Shown here: piece by piece, positions 12,746-24,316 of the stretch
Layout of the letters: every line of letters begins with the position of its first letter
How positions within the stretch are numbered: position 1 is the first letter of the stretch
DNA from: Antiaris toxicaria
Lineage: Eukaryota > Streptophyta > Magnoliopsida > Rosales > Moraceae
Assembly (NCBI GenBank): GCA_035233585.1
Contig: CP141157.1
Coordinates: 50,434,001-50,498,000, forward strand
Direction of reading: 5' to 3'
DNA: 64,000 nucleotides
Program-made: the position numbers and the translations under genes
The notes under the pieces: generated by a model
The model's database searches: none
The model's input: only the letters and a program-made list of their open reading frames with translations
What the model was told of the DNA's origin: nothing

Positions 12746-14105
12746 GAAAAAATCAGATTAGATTAGATTAATTAGAAGTTAGGTTTCTTGAATTTATTTT
12801 AATCAACGTTGATTGCAGTCAGCTCCTTTTTATTTTTATTTTTTAAATTTAATTACTCTATAACCTTTTTTATTTTATTTTATTGACGTTTCATTTTTCT
12901 ATTAGTTTTGAACTTTTTATTAGATCAAAACGGTAATGCTTATCAAAAAAGTTGTTTATAGTGTGGTCCCGGCAAAAAGTATATATATATATATATAGAT
13001 TTAAATAAATTATTCGAATTAGGGTGCAATTTTTTCTTTTCTGGTTTTGCATGATTGTTATGGTATGATTGAATGATCAATTATCATCTTGTTGACCTTT
13101 AAAAGATCAAATCAAGAAGCTAAAGTTTGGTTTGTGTTCAAATGGATATATAAAACTTGAACTCAACTTACATTCTGTTCATTAAATTAATTATTTTCTC
13201 ATTCAATTTTTAATCATGAGATCATAGAAATTCATAACAAATTTATGATTATGGCATGCTAGTTCCCAGTAAATCTTGCTTCATAGGCATAAGCTTTTAA
13301 AATATATACCACTTGTTCGTAAATTTTACATACAACTTTCGCAATGAAAATGAAAATAAGAAAAATATAACATCATAAAATAATTATTAAGTTTGAAATT
13401 TCAACTAACACGCTTTTTCTTCTTTTATGTCTTTTGACTTGATCTTTTAAGTAATTATGATTATGCAAAAACCATGTCATAGTTAAAAAGGAGAAACACT
13501 ATAAAAAATGTGAATCTAATCCTTAATCAACGCCCAATTTTTGTACCATGTAGTAGTGTAACTTAGCCATATCTTTCACTACCAAACTTTTTTGTCAAGA
13601 AAAGACACAACAGAAATTAGGGCTTGAGCTGTGCCTAACATGATTACAAATTTCCGAGAGTAACCCTCATCAATTATGGAGTTTAAAGCCTCTTTGCCAA
13701 ACCAAAATCTGGGAAATTAAATCCTATGTCCATGACTGGCAATGATTTTGGCCTGTTTGCTCGATTCTGGAAAGAAGATTGTGGATGCAAATAAAGTTTG
13801 ATCTAGTCTCAATTAGGTGTGCTAGAGAAAAATGCGGCAATTAAACGCTATATTGGTGACAAGTCAAATTATAAATTAGTGTGTTAACAGTATATTTTGT
13901 CTAAGATAAATAATTGACACTACATGAAAATCGTCATTTGGCATCGGTTGATGTACGTTGTCAAATGTCTTTGACAGCATACAACTGCGTGCTTTCTTTT
14001 GATGATGAAGAAATAAAGTCTTCTTCCCAAAAAAATTAGTTGTCAATCATTCAAGATTACCAAAAATCAGAGATGGCAAAACAATAAAATGCAACATCTA
14101 GTATA

Positions 14106-14447
14106 CGTTTGGTATACGTATTCAAATTATATTACATTTAAATAAAATGCAATTTTCACTCAAATATAAAAGCATTTCATTCAAATAAATCACATTTTAA
14201 ATTTAATACAATTACTATTTATTATTTCACTTTTTTATTACTTTTATTAATTACATCATATATTCTCTTTCTCTCTCTCTACTTTTACCTATTACATCAT
14301 ATATTTATTATTAAAATACAATTCAAATACTTTTCACTCAAACACATATTACATTCAAATGCAATGCTAATATTTTTCCTTCAAATACAAATTATATTCA
14401 ATGTATTGTATTCAAATGTAATGCAAATGTAATGCGTTCACCAAACG
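14106..14447 (+). mobile_element. MITE, family A, copy 1
   Basis: This AT-rich noncoding element of about 340 bp is bounded by inverted CGTTTGG and CCAAACG ends. Its right end reads AATGCGTTCACCAAACG. Internally it has repeated CATTCAAAT-type blocks, TTAATTACATCATATATTC, CT-rich DNA, and CACTCAAACACA. The same order of blocks recurs at 57082-57445, inverted at 35923-36281, and in poorer form elsewhere in the window. I could not find a clear target duplication. Confidence 0.75.
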
Positions 14448-14983
14448 GACCGCTAATTCAAGTAAAGCTATACCTAGATTTGTAAAGTAGGGAGGCACTG
14501 TACGTAGTCAAAGTTCGATTGAGCTTAAAAAGTAAACACATTTAGGGCAATATAACCTATTGCATTGAAAAATAATTAGAGAAGATAATTAGTAGTGCAT
14601 TGTTTTCTTTGGATTTTAAATGTGATTTGAAGTATGATTATGACCATATAATTTAATTCTCTGAAAAATTTAATCCTAAACAATTATATATATTATCCTT
14701 CTCTCTTTTCAGTCAATAATAAATATAATTATGATATCTGGTATAAAATCACTAAAAAAAAATTAAACATCTCCACTCGTGTATCCAAAAAAAAAAAAAA
14801 CATGGAGCATTTTTTATGTGATTAATGTGCAAATCAACGGAGACACTCGTGGAGATGGAGGACATTGTGAATGATTTGTGTTCTAGTCATCGGTGTATCT
14901 GTGTGGCCGTACTTTAGAGTTACTTATAGTATTATTATTTTTCATTCTTTATTAAGATATGTTTATGGCCTACAATAGTCCCC

Positions 14984-15010
14984 ATAATAATAATAATAAT
15001 AATAATAATA
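14984..15010. repeat. AAT microsatellite
   Basis: About nine AAT units in AT-rich intergenic DNA. Confidence 0.9.
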
Positions 15011-15827
15011 AAGGAGAAATATATAAACACATGATAAGGTGGGAGTTGCAACCAACTAATGTGTGATATGAGACTTCAGGAGAGGGAAGTGGTAGATCCT
15101 GGTTGGTTCATTCTATAACAACCCAAAAAAACAATGTCATATCCAATCCTAATTTGTTTGCTGAGTAATTAACTTATTAATATGTATTTGTATAGTTTCA
15201 ATGTGTTTGGCATGGATGTATTATAATATTCAGGTTAGATGGATTCTAGAAAAAAAAGCATATACATATATATATATATATATAAATGAGTGATATAAAC
15301 GTAGAGGAGACTGTTGTAATTTTGTTTGATATTCCTTTGTTTGGTATTTGCCTATATAGCATGCGCTTTGCTTTTACACAAGCCTATTTGCAATGAAATT
15401 TTCTAGTTCTAACTTCCACCGTTGAAAGACGATATAAAAGTTTGACATGTATTTCCCAAAAGTCAAAAATACACACGGGTTAGTATTCAGAAAAAAAAAT
15501 GCACACGGGTTAGCGGTGGTACGGGTACGTGTACAGTTATATATATGAATTTGTATAAATTTGATAATTTGGTTGGCGTTTCTACCTACTTAATTCAGAT
15601 AAGAGAAAGAATAAACAATTTAAATCAGAAAAATTCAACTTACACATTTTATAGTAAAATTAGATATACAATTATGTCTTTTGCGCAAACATGAGAAAAT
15701 AATGTCTGGTTGTTTCTGTTGGTTTGACCAGCAAATTTCAGTGACTGTGGGCGGAGTTCTAGCTACTTGGTCTATTCTAGCACTGCTGTTGCTGAATGCA
15801 GTGCTGACAAACGTTTGGTGGTGTTCA

Positions 15828-16674
15828 AACGACATCAGATTTTGGAGCACGAGCACGGGGTCGTTTTGTAAATTGAGTAATAACAGCATAAACTTTATTG
15901 TCGTTTCTCAGCTTTGAAGGATGGTAAAATTTGACATCGCAGTACAAGTCGTTCTTAACGAGGGTAATAGCAAACTTTAGGAAAAAAAAAAATGAAATGT
16001 CGTTTTCAAAATCAGACGAGGTGAGAAGATAGAACGGACGTAAAATTAAATAAGAAACTAGTAACTACGTATTGTTTTCCATATATTTCACATGTAAAAC
16101 GGGAAAAAAATAAACGACACGTCGTTTTGGTTGAACGACATCAAATTAAAGTTGAAGGGATAACATCCATCTATAAGTATCCAACTCTTATATATATATA
16201 TATATAATATATACATTAAAAGAAATCATAGTAACTGACATTTTTACAAAAATATTTGAAGTAAATAACAAGACTTTAAAATATTTGAAGCAAAAAGCAT
16301 ATTTATCAAATAAATAGATAATTTATTATGTAAATTAGCAAATTTACTTCTGGTAAATAATTATTTACATAGTAAATATTCTATTTATTACTGTTACTCT
16401 ATATATATTGAAAATCTGTCATTTTCTTCGTTTACTTCTTTCACCCAATAAAATAAAATAAGAAAAGAATAAAACTCGTCTTATCCGTAAAACGACATCT
16501 TTAGAGGAGAAAGACATGTACGTATCATTGATAAAACGACATATTTATAGGATAAACGACCTGCACATTTTAAACCTGAATTCTATTACAAGCCCATTTG
16601 TTGTCCTCCTAGATGCTAGAAAGTCGAATCACGCGTATCACGCAGAGGCGAAAGCAATGGAGGGTTAAAACGAC
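15828..16674 (+). promoter_or_regulatory. AACGAC/GTCGTT motif cluster upstream of the short PPR gene
   Basis: The hexamer AACGAC, on either strand, occurs at 15828, 15860, 15900, 15948, 15999, 16113, 16121, 16134, 16491, 16535, 16555 and 16669, plus 16702 inside the coding start. Less than one is expected in this length by chance. Many extend to AAACGACA or TGTCGTTT, and 16113-16126 is a near-perfect back-to-back pair. The cluster stops at the PPR start codon, which suggests a promoter element array or a repeated binding site. Confidence 0.5.
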
Positions 16675-16683
16675 AACTTGGAA

Positions 16684-18294
16684 ATGATAAGATACAGAAC
16701 AAACGACAAGAGCATCTACCGTCGCATGAGCTCGAGCCCATGGCAGAATTGCACGAGTCTCCGAGCTCTGAAACAAGTCCACGCTGCGATGGTAGTCACG
16801 GGTTTTAACTCAGATGTTTCCGTTCTCAGGGACTTCATTTTCGTTGCCGCCGTAGCCATTTCGTCCACCATTGACTATGCCCACCAGGTGTTTGCTTATA
16901 TTACTGAACCAGACGTCTTCATGTGGAACTCCGTTATCAGAGGCTCAGCTGTGAGCGGGAACCCTTTCAGCGCTATTTCGATGTACAGCCAGATGGAAAG
17001 GCGAGATGTCATGGCCGATCGGTTTACTTTCCCGTACCTGTTCAAGGCCTGCACTAAGCTTTCTTGGGTCAGGATGGGTTTTGGGATCCATGGGAAGGTT
17101 GTGAAGTTAGGGTTCGGATCGAATAAGTATGTGAGGAATGCCCTTATTTATTTTCACGCAAACTGTGGGGATTTGAGCGTTGCGAGTGTGCTTTTCGACG
17201 AATCGGCAAGAGCGGATGTTGTGGCGTGGTCGGCTTTGACAGCTGGGTATGCGAGGCGAGGGAATCTGGGTGTTGCTAGAAAGCTGTTTGATGAAACGCC
17301 TGAACGAGATCTGGTTTCTTGGAATGTGATGATAACGGGGTACGCGAAGCAAGGGGACATGGTGAATGCGAGGCGGCTTTTTGATGAGGTTCCTAGAAGA
17401 GACGTGGTGTCTTGGAATGCAGTGATCGCGGGGTATGTAAGTTGCGGGGATAATTTGATGGCGCTCAAGATGTTTGAGGAGATGAGAAGCCTGGGGGAAT
17501 GCCCTGATGAAGTAACCATGCTCAGTCTCTTGTCCGCTTGTATGGAGTTAGGAGATTTATGTGCTGGCCAAGCGATACATAGCTCAATTTTGGAGATGGG
17601 TTCGGGATATTTGAGCATTCGACTAGGAAATGCACTTGTAAATATGTATGCAAAGTGTGGGAGTGTTGATAGGGCACTTGAAGTGTTCAGGAGAATGGTG
17701 CACAAAGACGTTACGACTTGGAATTCGGCAATAGGGGGTTTGGCTTTTCATGGCCATGCTGAGGAAGCACTTGATCTGTTTGAAGAGATGTTGAGGTTTA
17801 AAGTAAGGCCGGACGAGATCACTTTTGTTGGGGTCTTGGTTGCTTGCAGTCACGCAGGGAAAGTTGAAGAGGGGCGGGGATATTTCAACCAAATGAGAAC
17901 AGTGTATAAAATTAAGCCAAACATAAGACATTATGGCTGCGTGGTGGACATTCTAGGCCGTGCAGGGCTATTAAATGAAGCGTTCAATTTCGTGGACACA
18001 ATGGAGATTGAACCCAATGCCATTGTTTGGAGAACACTACTTGGAGCTTGTCGAATACATGGAAATATTGAGCTCGCAAGGATAGCGAGTGATGAGCTAC
18101 ATAGAATTAGAACGAATGAGAGTGGAGACTACGTACTTCTATCTAACATTTATGCTTCACAAGGTGAGTGGAACGGGGCTGAGAAGGTTAGGAATTCGAT
18201 GGACAAAGGCGGGGTGGCGAAAGAGGCTGGTTGTAGTCTAATTGAAGCTAATAACATTTCTGTGAAGCAATTTTTATTTGATTCAAAATCTTAG
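16684..18294 (+). CDS. PLS-class PPR protein with E motif, At5g15300-like
   Basis: Single-exon gene of 536 residues. The start is the ATG at 16684 (MIRYRTNDKS); the frame is open two codons further upstream only through a TTG. The protein is a run of pentatricopeptide repeats of alternating P, L and S types. DVFMWNSVIRG, DVVAWSALTAGYARRG, DLVSWNVMITGYAKQGD, DVVSWNAVIAGYVSCGD and LGNALVNMYAKCGSVDRA mark successive repeats. The C-terminus, from about residue 445 (IVWRTLLGACRIHGN) through GDYVLLSNIYASQGEWN, is an E/E+ region; there is no DYW deaminase domain. Such proteins act in mitochondria or plastids, usually in site-specific C-to-U editing with a separate deaminase. Repeat order and the N-terminus resemble Arabidopsis At5g15300 as I remember it. 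The RNA target and organelle cannot be read from the sequence. Confidence 0.93.
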   Translation: MIRYRTNDKSIYRRMSSSPWQNCTSLRALKQVHAAMVVTGFNSDVSVLRDFIFVAAVAISSTIDYAHQVFAYITEPDVFMWNSVIRGSAVSGNPFSAISMYSQMERRDVMADRFTFPYLFKACTKLSWVRMGFGIHGKVVKLGFGSNKYVRNALIYFHANCGDLSVASVLFDESARADVVAWSALTAGYARRGNLGVARKLFDETPERDLVSWNVMITGYAKQGDMVNARRLFDEVPRRDVVSWNAVIAGYVSCGDNLMALKMFEEMRSLGECPDEVTMLSLLSACMELGDLCAGQAIHSSILEMGSGYLSIRLGNALVNMYAKCGSVDRALEVFRRMVHKDVTTWNSAIGGLAFHGHAEEALDLFEEMLRFKVRPDEITFVGVLVACSHAGKVEEGRGYFNQMRTVYKIKPNIRHYGCVVDILGRAGLLNEAFNFVDTMEIEPNAIVWRTLLGACRIHGNIELARIASDELHRIRTNESGDYVLLSNIYASQGEWNGAEKVRNSMDKGGVAKEAGCSLIEANNISVKQFLFDSKS

Positions 18295-19010
18295 TTCGTT
18301 TCGAAGGGGAAAAAAATAAAGAGGGGGGGCGGATCCTAAACATCATATCTCTTGGAAAATGATATATCTGTCACTGGAATGATTGTTAAATAAATAACAG
18401 ATTCAGGTTATTGTGAAGAAATTTATGGAACTTCATCCATTTCACATTGCTTATGTCAGTACATGTGCTTATTGCATACGTTATTTGTCAATTTGACTGC
18501 ACTAATAATGCCAATTCTCGCTTTACAGAGATATCCCAATCCGTACTAGTTGCATAAGTTGGACTTCTTTGTATCGGAAGAATACGTTTCTTTCTTTTAT
18601 GTTTTTTTTTCTTCTTCTTAAAAAAAAAAAAAATTGCATTTTGGGAGCACACGCCGTAGACTTACTCGTACTCTAAACGAGTCGTGTACATATATACAAA
18701 TATATATATATATGTTAGACAATAAAAGCAACAAAAATACACGTATACATGCACGAACATGTTTACAAATATATAACATCTATGGTTGGCAAGAAAATAG
18801 AAGAGATCAATAGATGTACATTTCATAAGAACAAAACATCAAAGATGATATATATTAAAAGGGATCCACACACTAAGATGAAACTCATGATCATCCACCA
18901 CGTAAATATATTTAACAGAAAAGCACTAAAAAAAAAAAAAAACAAACACACTTCAGATATATAGGCATTGATCACATGTATTGTACACTGTGATCGTCAC
19001 ACAAGACTGA
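18295..19010. other. Convergent intergenic gap, PPR 3' end to CASP 3' end
   Basis: This 716-bp spacer lies between two convergent genes. It contains T and A tracts and a TA run near 18700-18711. Both 3' UTRs probably lie here. The 71-codon frame at 18749 is AT-rich and unsupported. Confidence 0.6.
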
Positions 19011-19830
19011 TCAACGTCGAGAAAGGACCATGCCTGACAACAAGATTACGATTACAAGGACACTGACTCCGACAAAAGATCCGATCAAAGAACCAGAGAT
19101 GCGCTCGCAGAAGGAGTTAAATTGTTGGCAGATGGCGAACCAATTGGCACTAGTATTTCCGTTGTGTGCTAAGAATACAACGGCTGCTGTTGCGGAAGCT
19201 CCTGCTGTTAGAAGAACCAGCATTGCCTACACCAAATATTAACTAACATTCACTTATTAATAAAAAAAGTAATTAATTACCTTGATAATAATCATTAAAT
19301 TAGATTTATATAGGACTTCTATATTTGTGTCTGCGCTTATTATTACCGTGTCAAATATGATCAGAAGTATTCTACTATTTCGTGCAGTGCTCCTGACGAT
19401 GTGGAAGAATGAAAGGATAAGAGATAGAACCAGGTACCCGCTCACAACTGCATTGGCCGCCACAAAGAACCTGATTATCAGTATTTCAACAACGCAGTAA
19501 GGAATCAGTGGATACATCGAGATATTCCGACTAGATCGACATACATATTAACAAATGTGATTCGAAGACCAAGAGTACTTACGTAAATGTTGGAAGGTCT
19601 TTGTACTGGGCTCTAAAGCGAATGAACCTAGTAAAGAAAGGCAATGTTTGGTTGGTTGTTCCCATGACAACTGCACTTGCTAAGGTACCGACAATTGCAA
19701 TGAGCCTTAGCGCAAAATCCACTAGGGCAAGAACTTTGTTCACCCGCCTAGTACTTATACTTGCTGCAATTGGGGATGAACTACCCTTGGTCTGCTCATT
19801 TCCAAGTTCAACAGCGCTAATTTGCTTCAT
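19011..19830 (-). CDS. Casparian strip membrane domain protein (CASP)
   Basis: The three exons on the minus strand are 19830-19583, 19470-19347 and 19226-19011, encoding 195 residues. Introns of 112 and 120 bp have GT-AG ends, and the joins give DLPTFTFFVAANAVVSGY and IIFDTAMLVLLTAGAS. Four membrane segments are visible at about residues 30-52, 83-107, 116-140 and 168-191. The first extracellular loop has the CASP signature TLPFFTRFIRF...DLPTFTFF. The second has LAHNGN..NWFAICQQFNSFCE, with the paired Cys and Trp typical of true CASPs. True CASPs form plasma-membrane scaffolds in root endodermis that place peroxidases and lignin at the Casparian strip. The nearest Arabidopsis gene by content and neighbourhood is probably CASP5 (At5g15290). 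I chose the ATG at 19828 over an upstream in-frame TTG. Confidence 0.95.
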
Positions 19831-20899
19831 GTTTCTATGGAAGAGCTTTTGGGATTTGCTTCTTGGAAACAAAGAAGAAATTAATAAACTCTAATTTGAA
19901 TTTGCATGGTGTAGCAGAATGGAAGGAGGTGTGATTTATATGCAACCTCTTGGGTCTAAAATATTGTCCGAATCCTGCGGTAGTGGTACTAGAATGCACA
20001 GTTTTTGCGTCAGCGTTCCCGAAAAGAAATTCAGAAAAAGTTTGTTCAAGATTTTATAATCACAAGATGATGTAGCATTTTCTTTTGATGATGGAGTCTA
20101 TGACCTTATTTAAGAGAAACAAAAATGTTTTCAGATTTCGAATTTAATCCATCTCATCTTCTCTCTCATCTATTAAGCTAGTTTAAGCAGGGTATGATAA
20201 TATAACTTTTTCTCCTCTTTATTTTAACTACTATTAAAAATATAAAATCTTTAAATCTTGAATTGTACACTCACACACTCGAATACTCAACCACTTGAGC
20301 AAGCCTGTCCTAAGTTAGCCTGTCCTAAGTGGTTATGATGATGTAACACGACAATACTAGCGTAAATATATTGTTTATAGCATATTTTATCATTTTACGA
20401 CTACCTGCTCATACTTGCTGCGTCGTCTGAATATTCGAAATCAATTCTTAGCAGAAGAAGAAGAATCAAAAAGAATATTCTAAGCCTAATAATGAAGTTA
20501 TCATTCCAACTCCACGAATTGTTAGCCTAAAATGGAAAAGAAAAGTTGTTAAAGAAGTGCCTAAAATGGAAAAGAAAAGTTGTTACAGAAGTGGAAAAGA
20601 TACATTCTTCTTACAATAGAAAAAGAACATTCCTTTTATGGTATGGTATATACACAAGCCTAGAAAATGGGGTGGTTAGACACAGTCTTGGGTTTGAATT
20701 GATGGTTTGAGTTGGTGATGATCCATTGCTGCATTATCTATACATAATACATATACATACATATGTAATAACAAAACCAATCCACTTGTTTCCTCGTTTT
20801 GTCAATGCAGATTAAAAGAAAAATGCTAGGTGCACGAATGTTGTCGAGAACCACCATATTAACGTGTTGTATTAATTGAAAAAGATTGATATTAAACAT
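19831..20899. other. CASP promoter region
   Basis: About 1.07 kb lies between the CASP start codon and the copia insertion. It holds a 41-bp direct repeat (copies of CCTAAAATGGAAAAGAAAAG at about 20528 and 20563) and a weak SINE-like block at 20215-20330. No coding sequence. The CASP regulatory DNA should sit here and may continue beyond the copia element. Confidence 0.5.
20215..20330 (-). repeat. Possible tRNA-derived SINE remnant
   Basis: On the minus strand a box-A-like TTGCTCAAGTGG (complement of 20291-20302) is followed at suitable spacing by CAATTCAAGATTTA, which resembles box B. There is no clear tail or target duplication. Confidence 0.3.
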
Positions 20900-21177
20900 C
20901 GTAAACGTGAAAAAAGGACAGAAAATATTTTTCTTCTCTTATTTGATTGAAAGCTCAGTCAAGAACACAAAATAAATAGAGCAACAGAAGAGAATATTCT
21001 GTCATGAATATTCCAACCCCTCAGATTGCACAAAAAAAAAATGGAAAAAGGAATTTAAATCTACCTAACCTTAATATTTGAATCATCTAACAAACTCCTA
21101 TTTCGGATATGATTATTTGAATTTTAAATAAAAGAAAACCCTATTCTAACTGACTCCTAATCTCTTAACTTTCGACA
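20900..21177 (-). repeat. Copia 3' LTR
   Basis: This 278-bp LTR runs in minus orientation from TGTCGAAAG to GTTTACG. The terminal A of the canonical CA end has mutated. It aligns along its whole length with 24056-24316. Confidence 0.9.
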
Positions 21178-21184
21178 CTTCCCT

Positions 21185-24040
21185 TCAAGTTAGCGTATAG
21201 ATATTAATCATGTCCAACTTACTTATCAAAAGCTCAAAATTCTGTCTCAAGAGTCCTTTAGTTAGGACGTTAGCAATTGGTTGTGAAGTTGGAACAAATG
21301 GCATGCAAATCATGCCCCCTTCCAGCTTTTCTTTTATAAAGTGTTTGTCAACCTCCACGTGCTTTATTTTGTTGTGTTGCACTAGTTTGAGTGCAATATT
21401 GATAGTAGCCTTATTATCGCAATACAACTTCATTGGTCCTTTAATAGGTTTTTTCAGCTCTTCCAAAACTTGCTTCAGCCATTATATATATATCATAAAT
21501 TCCATGAGACACCGCCTAAAACTTGGGTTTTACGCTATTTCTCACCACTACATTCTACTTTTTACATCTCTAAGTGATCAAATTACCCCAAAAAAATGTG
21601 CAATTGCCTAAAGTAGATCTTCTATTAGTGATTGATCTGGCCTAATCAACATCAAAATAAACTTTAACTCCTCATTGTTCAATTTGAAAAATGTTTTCAA
21701 CTCTATCATCTTCCTTCCTAGTCTCACCCTGAAGATGATGCTAAAAAAAACTTTGGTTTATAAAAAAGGTCACATCTATTGTAACAAAAATTTTTTTTAA
21801 AAATTAGATCAACAAACACACATTTTTTTGCTCGTGGGTCAAGTTTGTCGCGATTATGTTTGTGAACGTAAACAAAAACAATGCACCCAAATACTTTTAA
21901 TGATACATCAATGACCAGTCAAGAAGATGGGAAAATATTTTCGAAAACCACCACTAGATTTTGAGAATTCAGAACTTTTGAAGGCATTTGATTTATTAAA
22001 ATAGCAATTGTATGAACAGCTTCGTCCCACAAGTATTTAAGTACCTTAGTTGTTAATGATAATGCCCTACCAACATCAAGAAGGTTCCTATTTTTTCTTT
22101 CAGCTACTTCATTTTGTTGAGATGTATCAAGAGCTTTAGTGAACTATGCCATTTTTTGCTAAATACTATCCCAAAATTTTGTTAAAATATTCATAGCTAT
22201 TATCACTTCAAAAAACCTTAAGATGTGCCTAAAATTGAGTTTTTATCATTTTATGGAAATCTTTTAAAACTTATCCAGCCTCAGATTTGTCTTTCAACAA
22301 GTAAACACATCTTAGTCTAATATGATCATTAATAAAAGTTATAAACCATTGTTTACTCGAAAGAGTGGTAACATGTGCAACCACTCACACGTCACAGTGA
22401 ATAATAGAAAATGGTGCAGACGGTTGATAAAGTTGTGGAGAAAAAGCAGTACAATGGTGTTTTGCCAATTCACATATTCCGCATTGAAATGAAGATTGAT
22501 TTCTATTAATAAACAAACTAGAATACAAAGTCTTCAAATAATTAAAATTGCAATGCCCTAATCTAAAATGCCATAACATAACTTTATTTTCACTTGAAAT
22601 AGAAATAGAATTGAAACTAGTGTTGTGAGCTTTTTTCTTCAATTTAAAACCATCTTCAAAAATAAAGAGGCCACCTCATTATTTAGCATTGCCAATCATC
22701 TTCCCCAAGTTTAGTTCCTGAAATTCACAATAAGATGAGCAAAAATGAGCTTGACATCTAAGATAATGAGTTAACTTGCTAATAGACAAGAGGTTACATG
22801 ACAAGTTAGCAACGTGAAGGACATTGTGCAAAGTAATGGAAGGAGAAATGGCAACTAAACCTTTTTGCAGCAATAGCTGAAAAAGATCCATATGTTATTT
22901 TTATTTTTTGATTTTTTGAACAAGGGTAATATGATACAAATATATTTGCATATCTTGTCATGTGGTTGGTTGGACCAAAAATCTATAATCCAAGGATGAC
23001 TAGAATTGACACTTATGGGGATAGCAGTGAGATAATTACCTTTTTTAGCTAAAGAACACGAAGAAATAGAATTGACAGACATATTTGAGGACTAAATGAG
23101 TTTGCACAAAATGTCAATTTGTTCCTTGGTGAACTGAAGTTTTTCTGAAGATGATTGCAGCTCTTGATCTTCATTTGAGACTTGAAATGCTTCCCCTTCT
23201 CCTTCCTTTTTCTAATTTGGAGGTTTTCCATGCAGCTCCCAACACGTCTCATGTGTTACATGATTTCTTAAAATGGTCACATCATGATTTTCTGAAATTT
23301 CTTCTTTTTCCATTAGTCGAACCTTCTTGAAATCAAAGACGAGGACTCAGTTTTAAAAATCAATATGGTGTCTTGTTTTTTGAACATCAAACATCTCCTT
23401 ATCTCTTCTCGCCATACTTCAAAAAAAAAAACTTCATGAATGCTCGGAAGAGGCTTTCGACCTAAAATCCGACCTTGCACCTCATCCAATTCCTTGTTAA
23501 TTCCTGCAAGAAACAAGTAAACTTGTTCATTCTCTTCCCTTTTTAGCAAGAGCTTCACACTTTCTTTGGAGTTGTCCCACTGCTCGTCATAACAGAGGTC
23601 GAGTTCTTACCACAACGTAAGCATCTTTTTCTTCCACAGCTGAGTCTTGAGTAAAAACTACACTTCCTTAGAGATGGGCATAAATATAAACGGCTTGCCA
23701 ATAGCAGGCTCCATCGAGTTCATAAGTAACGCAATAACCATGGAGTTTTTAGATTTCCATGCTTAATAATTAGAGCCATTCTCCACTAGTTTCTTGGTCT
23801 CACCAGTCCAATAACCCAGCTTACCCTTTTCCATCAATCACAAGCTTCATTGATTGTGCCCATTTTAGGTAATTCTTACCATTTTACTTGTGCATTGTCA
23901 GTTGGAAGGCGTTGCTAGTTGTCGCGGTTAAGGCATCGACTTTTGTTGTTGACTCGCTGGCTGATACATCATCAGCAATCTCTCCTGAGCCTTTATTGGC
24001 TCTTGTCATGGCTATCCTTACCATGGCTCCGGTCAAACTC
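21185..24040 (-). pseudogene. Copia gag-pol remnant
   Basis: Reading leftward on the minus strand there is a gag start with the GKNYLKWAQS-type motif near 23860-23890, in which a stop now interrupts the preceding LNGK. More gag lies at 23558-23313, and a zinc-knuckle tail HETCWELHGKPP ends near 23217. The protease area near 23010 has lost its catalytic motif: the expected DSGAS is altered. A GAG-pre-integrase domain WHFRLGHCN lies near 22560, followed by CGICELAKH. An integrase stretch with VAERKNRNLL lies near 22080-22110, and its tail with KLDPRA near 21840. A jump near 21650-21790 removes reverse transcriptase. RNase H remains at 21650-21185 (LYCDNKATINIA, HVEVDKHFIKEKLEGG). Stops and frameshifts are numerous, so the element is not autonomous. 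Confidence 0.85.
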
Positions 24041-24043
24041 GAA

Positions 24044-24055
24044 GCTCTAATACCA
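24044..24055 (-). other. Copia primer-binding site
   Basis: The minus strand reads TGGTATTAGAGC immediately after the 5' LTR. It matches the initiator Met-tRNA 3' end used by most plant copia elements except for one base. Confidence 0.9.
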
Positions 24056-24316
24056 TGTAAACGTGAAAGGAGAGAAAATATTTTTCTTCTCTTTTTTAAT
24101 TGAAAACTCAGTCAAAAACACAAAATAAATAAAGCAGGAAAGAATATTCTGTCGTAAATACTCTAACTCCTCAGGTAGCAAAAAAATGGAATTTAAATCT
24201 ACCTAAAACTAATTTCTGAATTATCTAACAAACTCCAATATTTAGATATTATTATTTGAATTTTAAGTAAAAGAAAACCCTATCCTAGCCGGCTCCTAAT
24301 CTCCTAACTTCCAACA
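24056..24316 (-). repeat. Copia 5' LTR
   Basis: This 261-bp LTR has intact TG...CA ends in minus orientation (TGTTGGAAG ... GTTTACA). It is directly followed by the primer-binding site. Confidence 0.92.

Larger units (their letters stand above)
8347..16683. other. Large intergenic region between NAC and the short PPR gene
   Basis: This 8.3-kb region has no supportable gene. It is mostly very AT-rich, with long A and T tracts. Distinct contents, listed separately, are a CTT microsatellite, a GC-richer patch near 12420-12745, a MITE at 14106-14447, an AAT microsatellite and the AACGAC-rich promoter of the next gene. A TA run lies near 12980-12996, another near 15268-15283 and another near 16193-16205. 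Confidence 0.65.
20900..24316 (-). mobile_element. Degenerate Ty1/copia retrotransposon with paired LTRs
   Basis: This 3,417-bp element lies in minus orientation and is flanked by the 5-bp target duplication AACAT at 20895-20899 and 24317-24321. LTRs are 20900-21177 and 24056-24316. Next to the 5' LTR is a primer site complementary to initiator Met-tRNA; next to the 3' LTR is a purine tract (complement of 21178-21189). Inside, in order, are decayed gag, protease, integrase and RNase H. Reverse transcriptase is deleted. The LTRs differ by roughly 10-15 percent by eye, so the insertion is old. It separates the CASP promoter from the 3' end of the long PPR gene. Confidence 0.93.

Noticed and set aside
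12379..12747. 122-codon frame
   Set aside because: It begins at TTG in a T tract and shows no domain; kept only as a composition anomaly.
16678..16683. Start of the short PPR gene at TTG 16678
   Set aside because: TTG is not a normal plant nuclear start; the ATG at 16684 is two codons downstream and gives the expected MIR... N-terminus.
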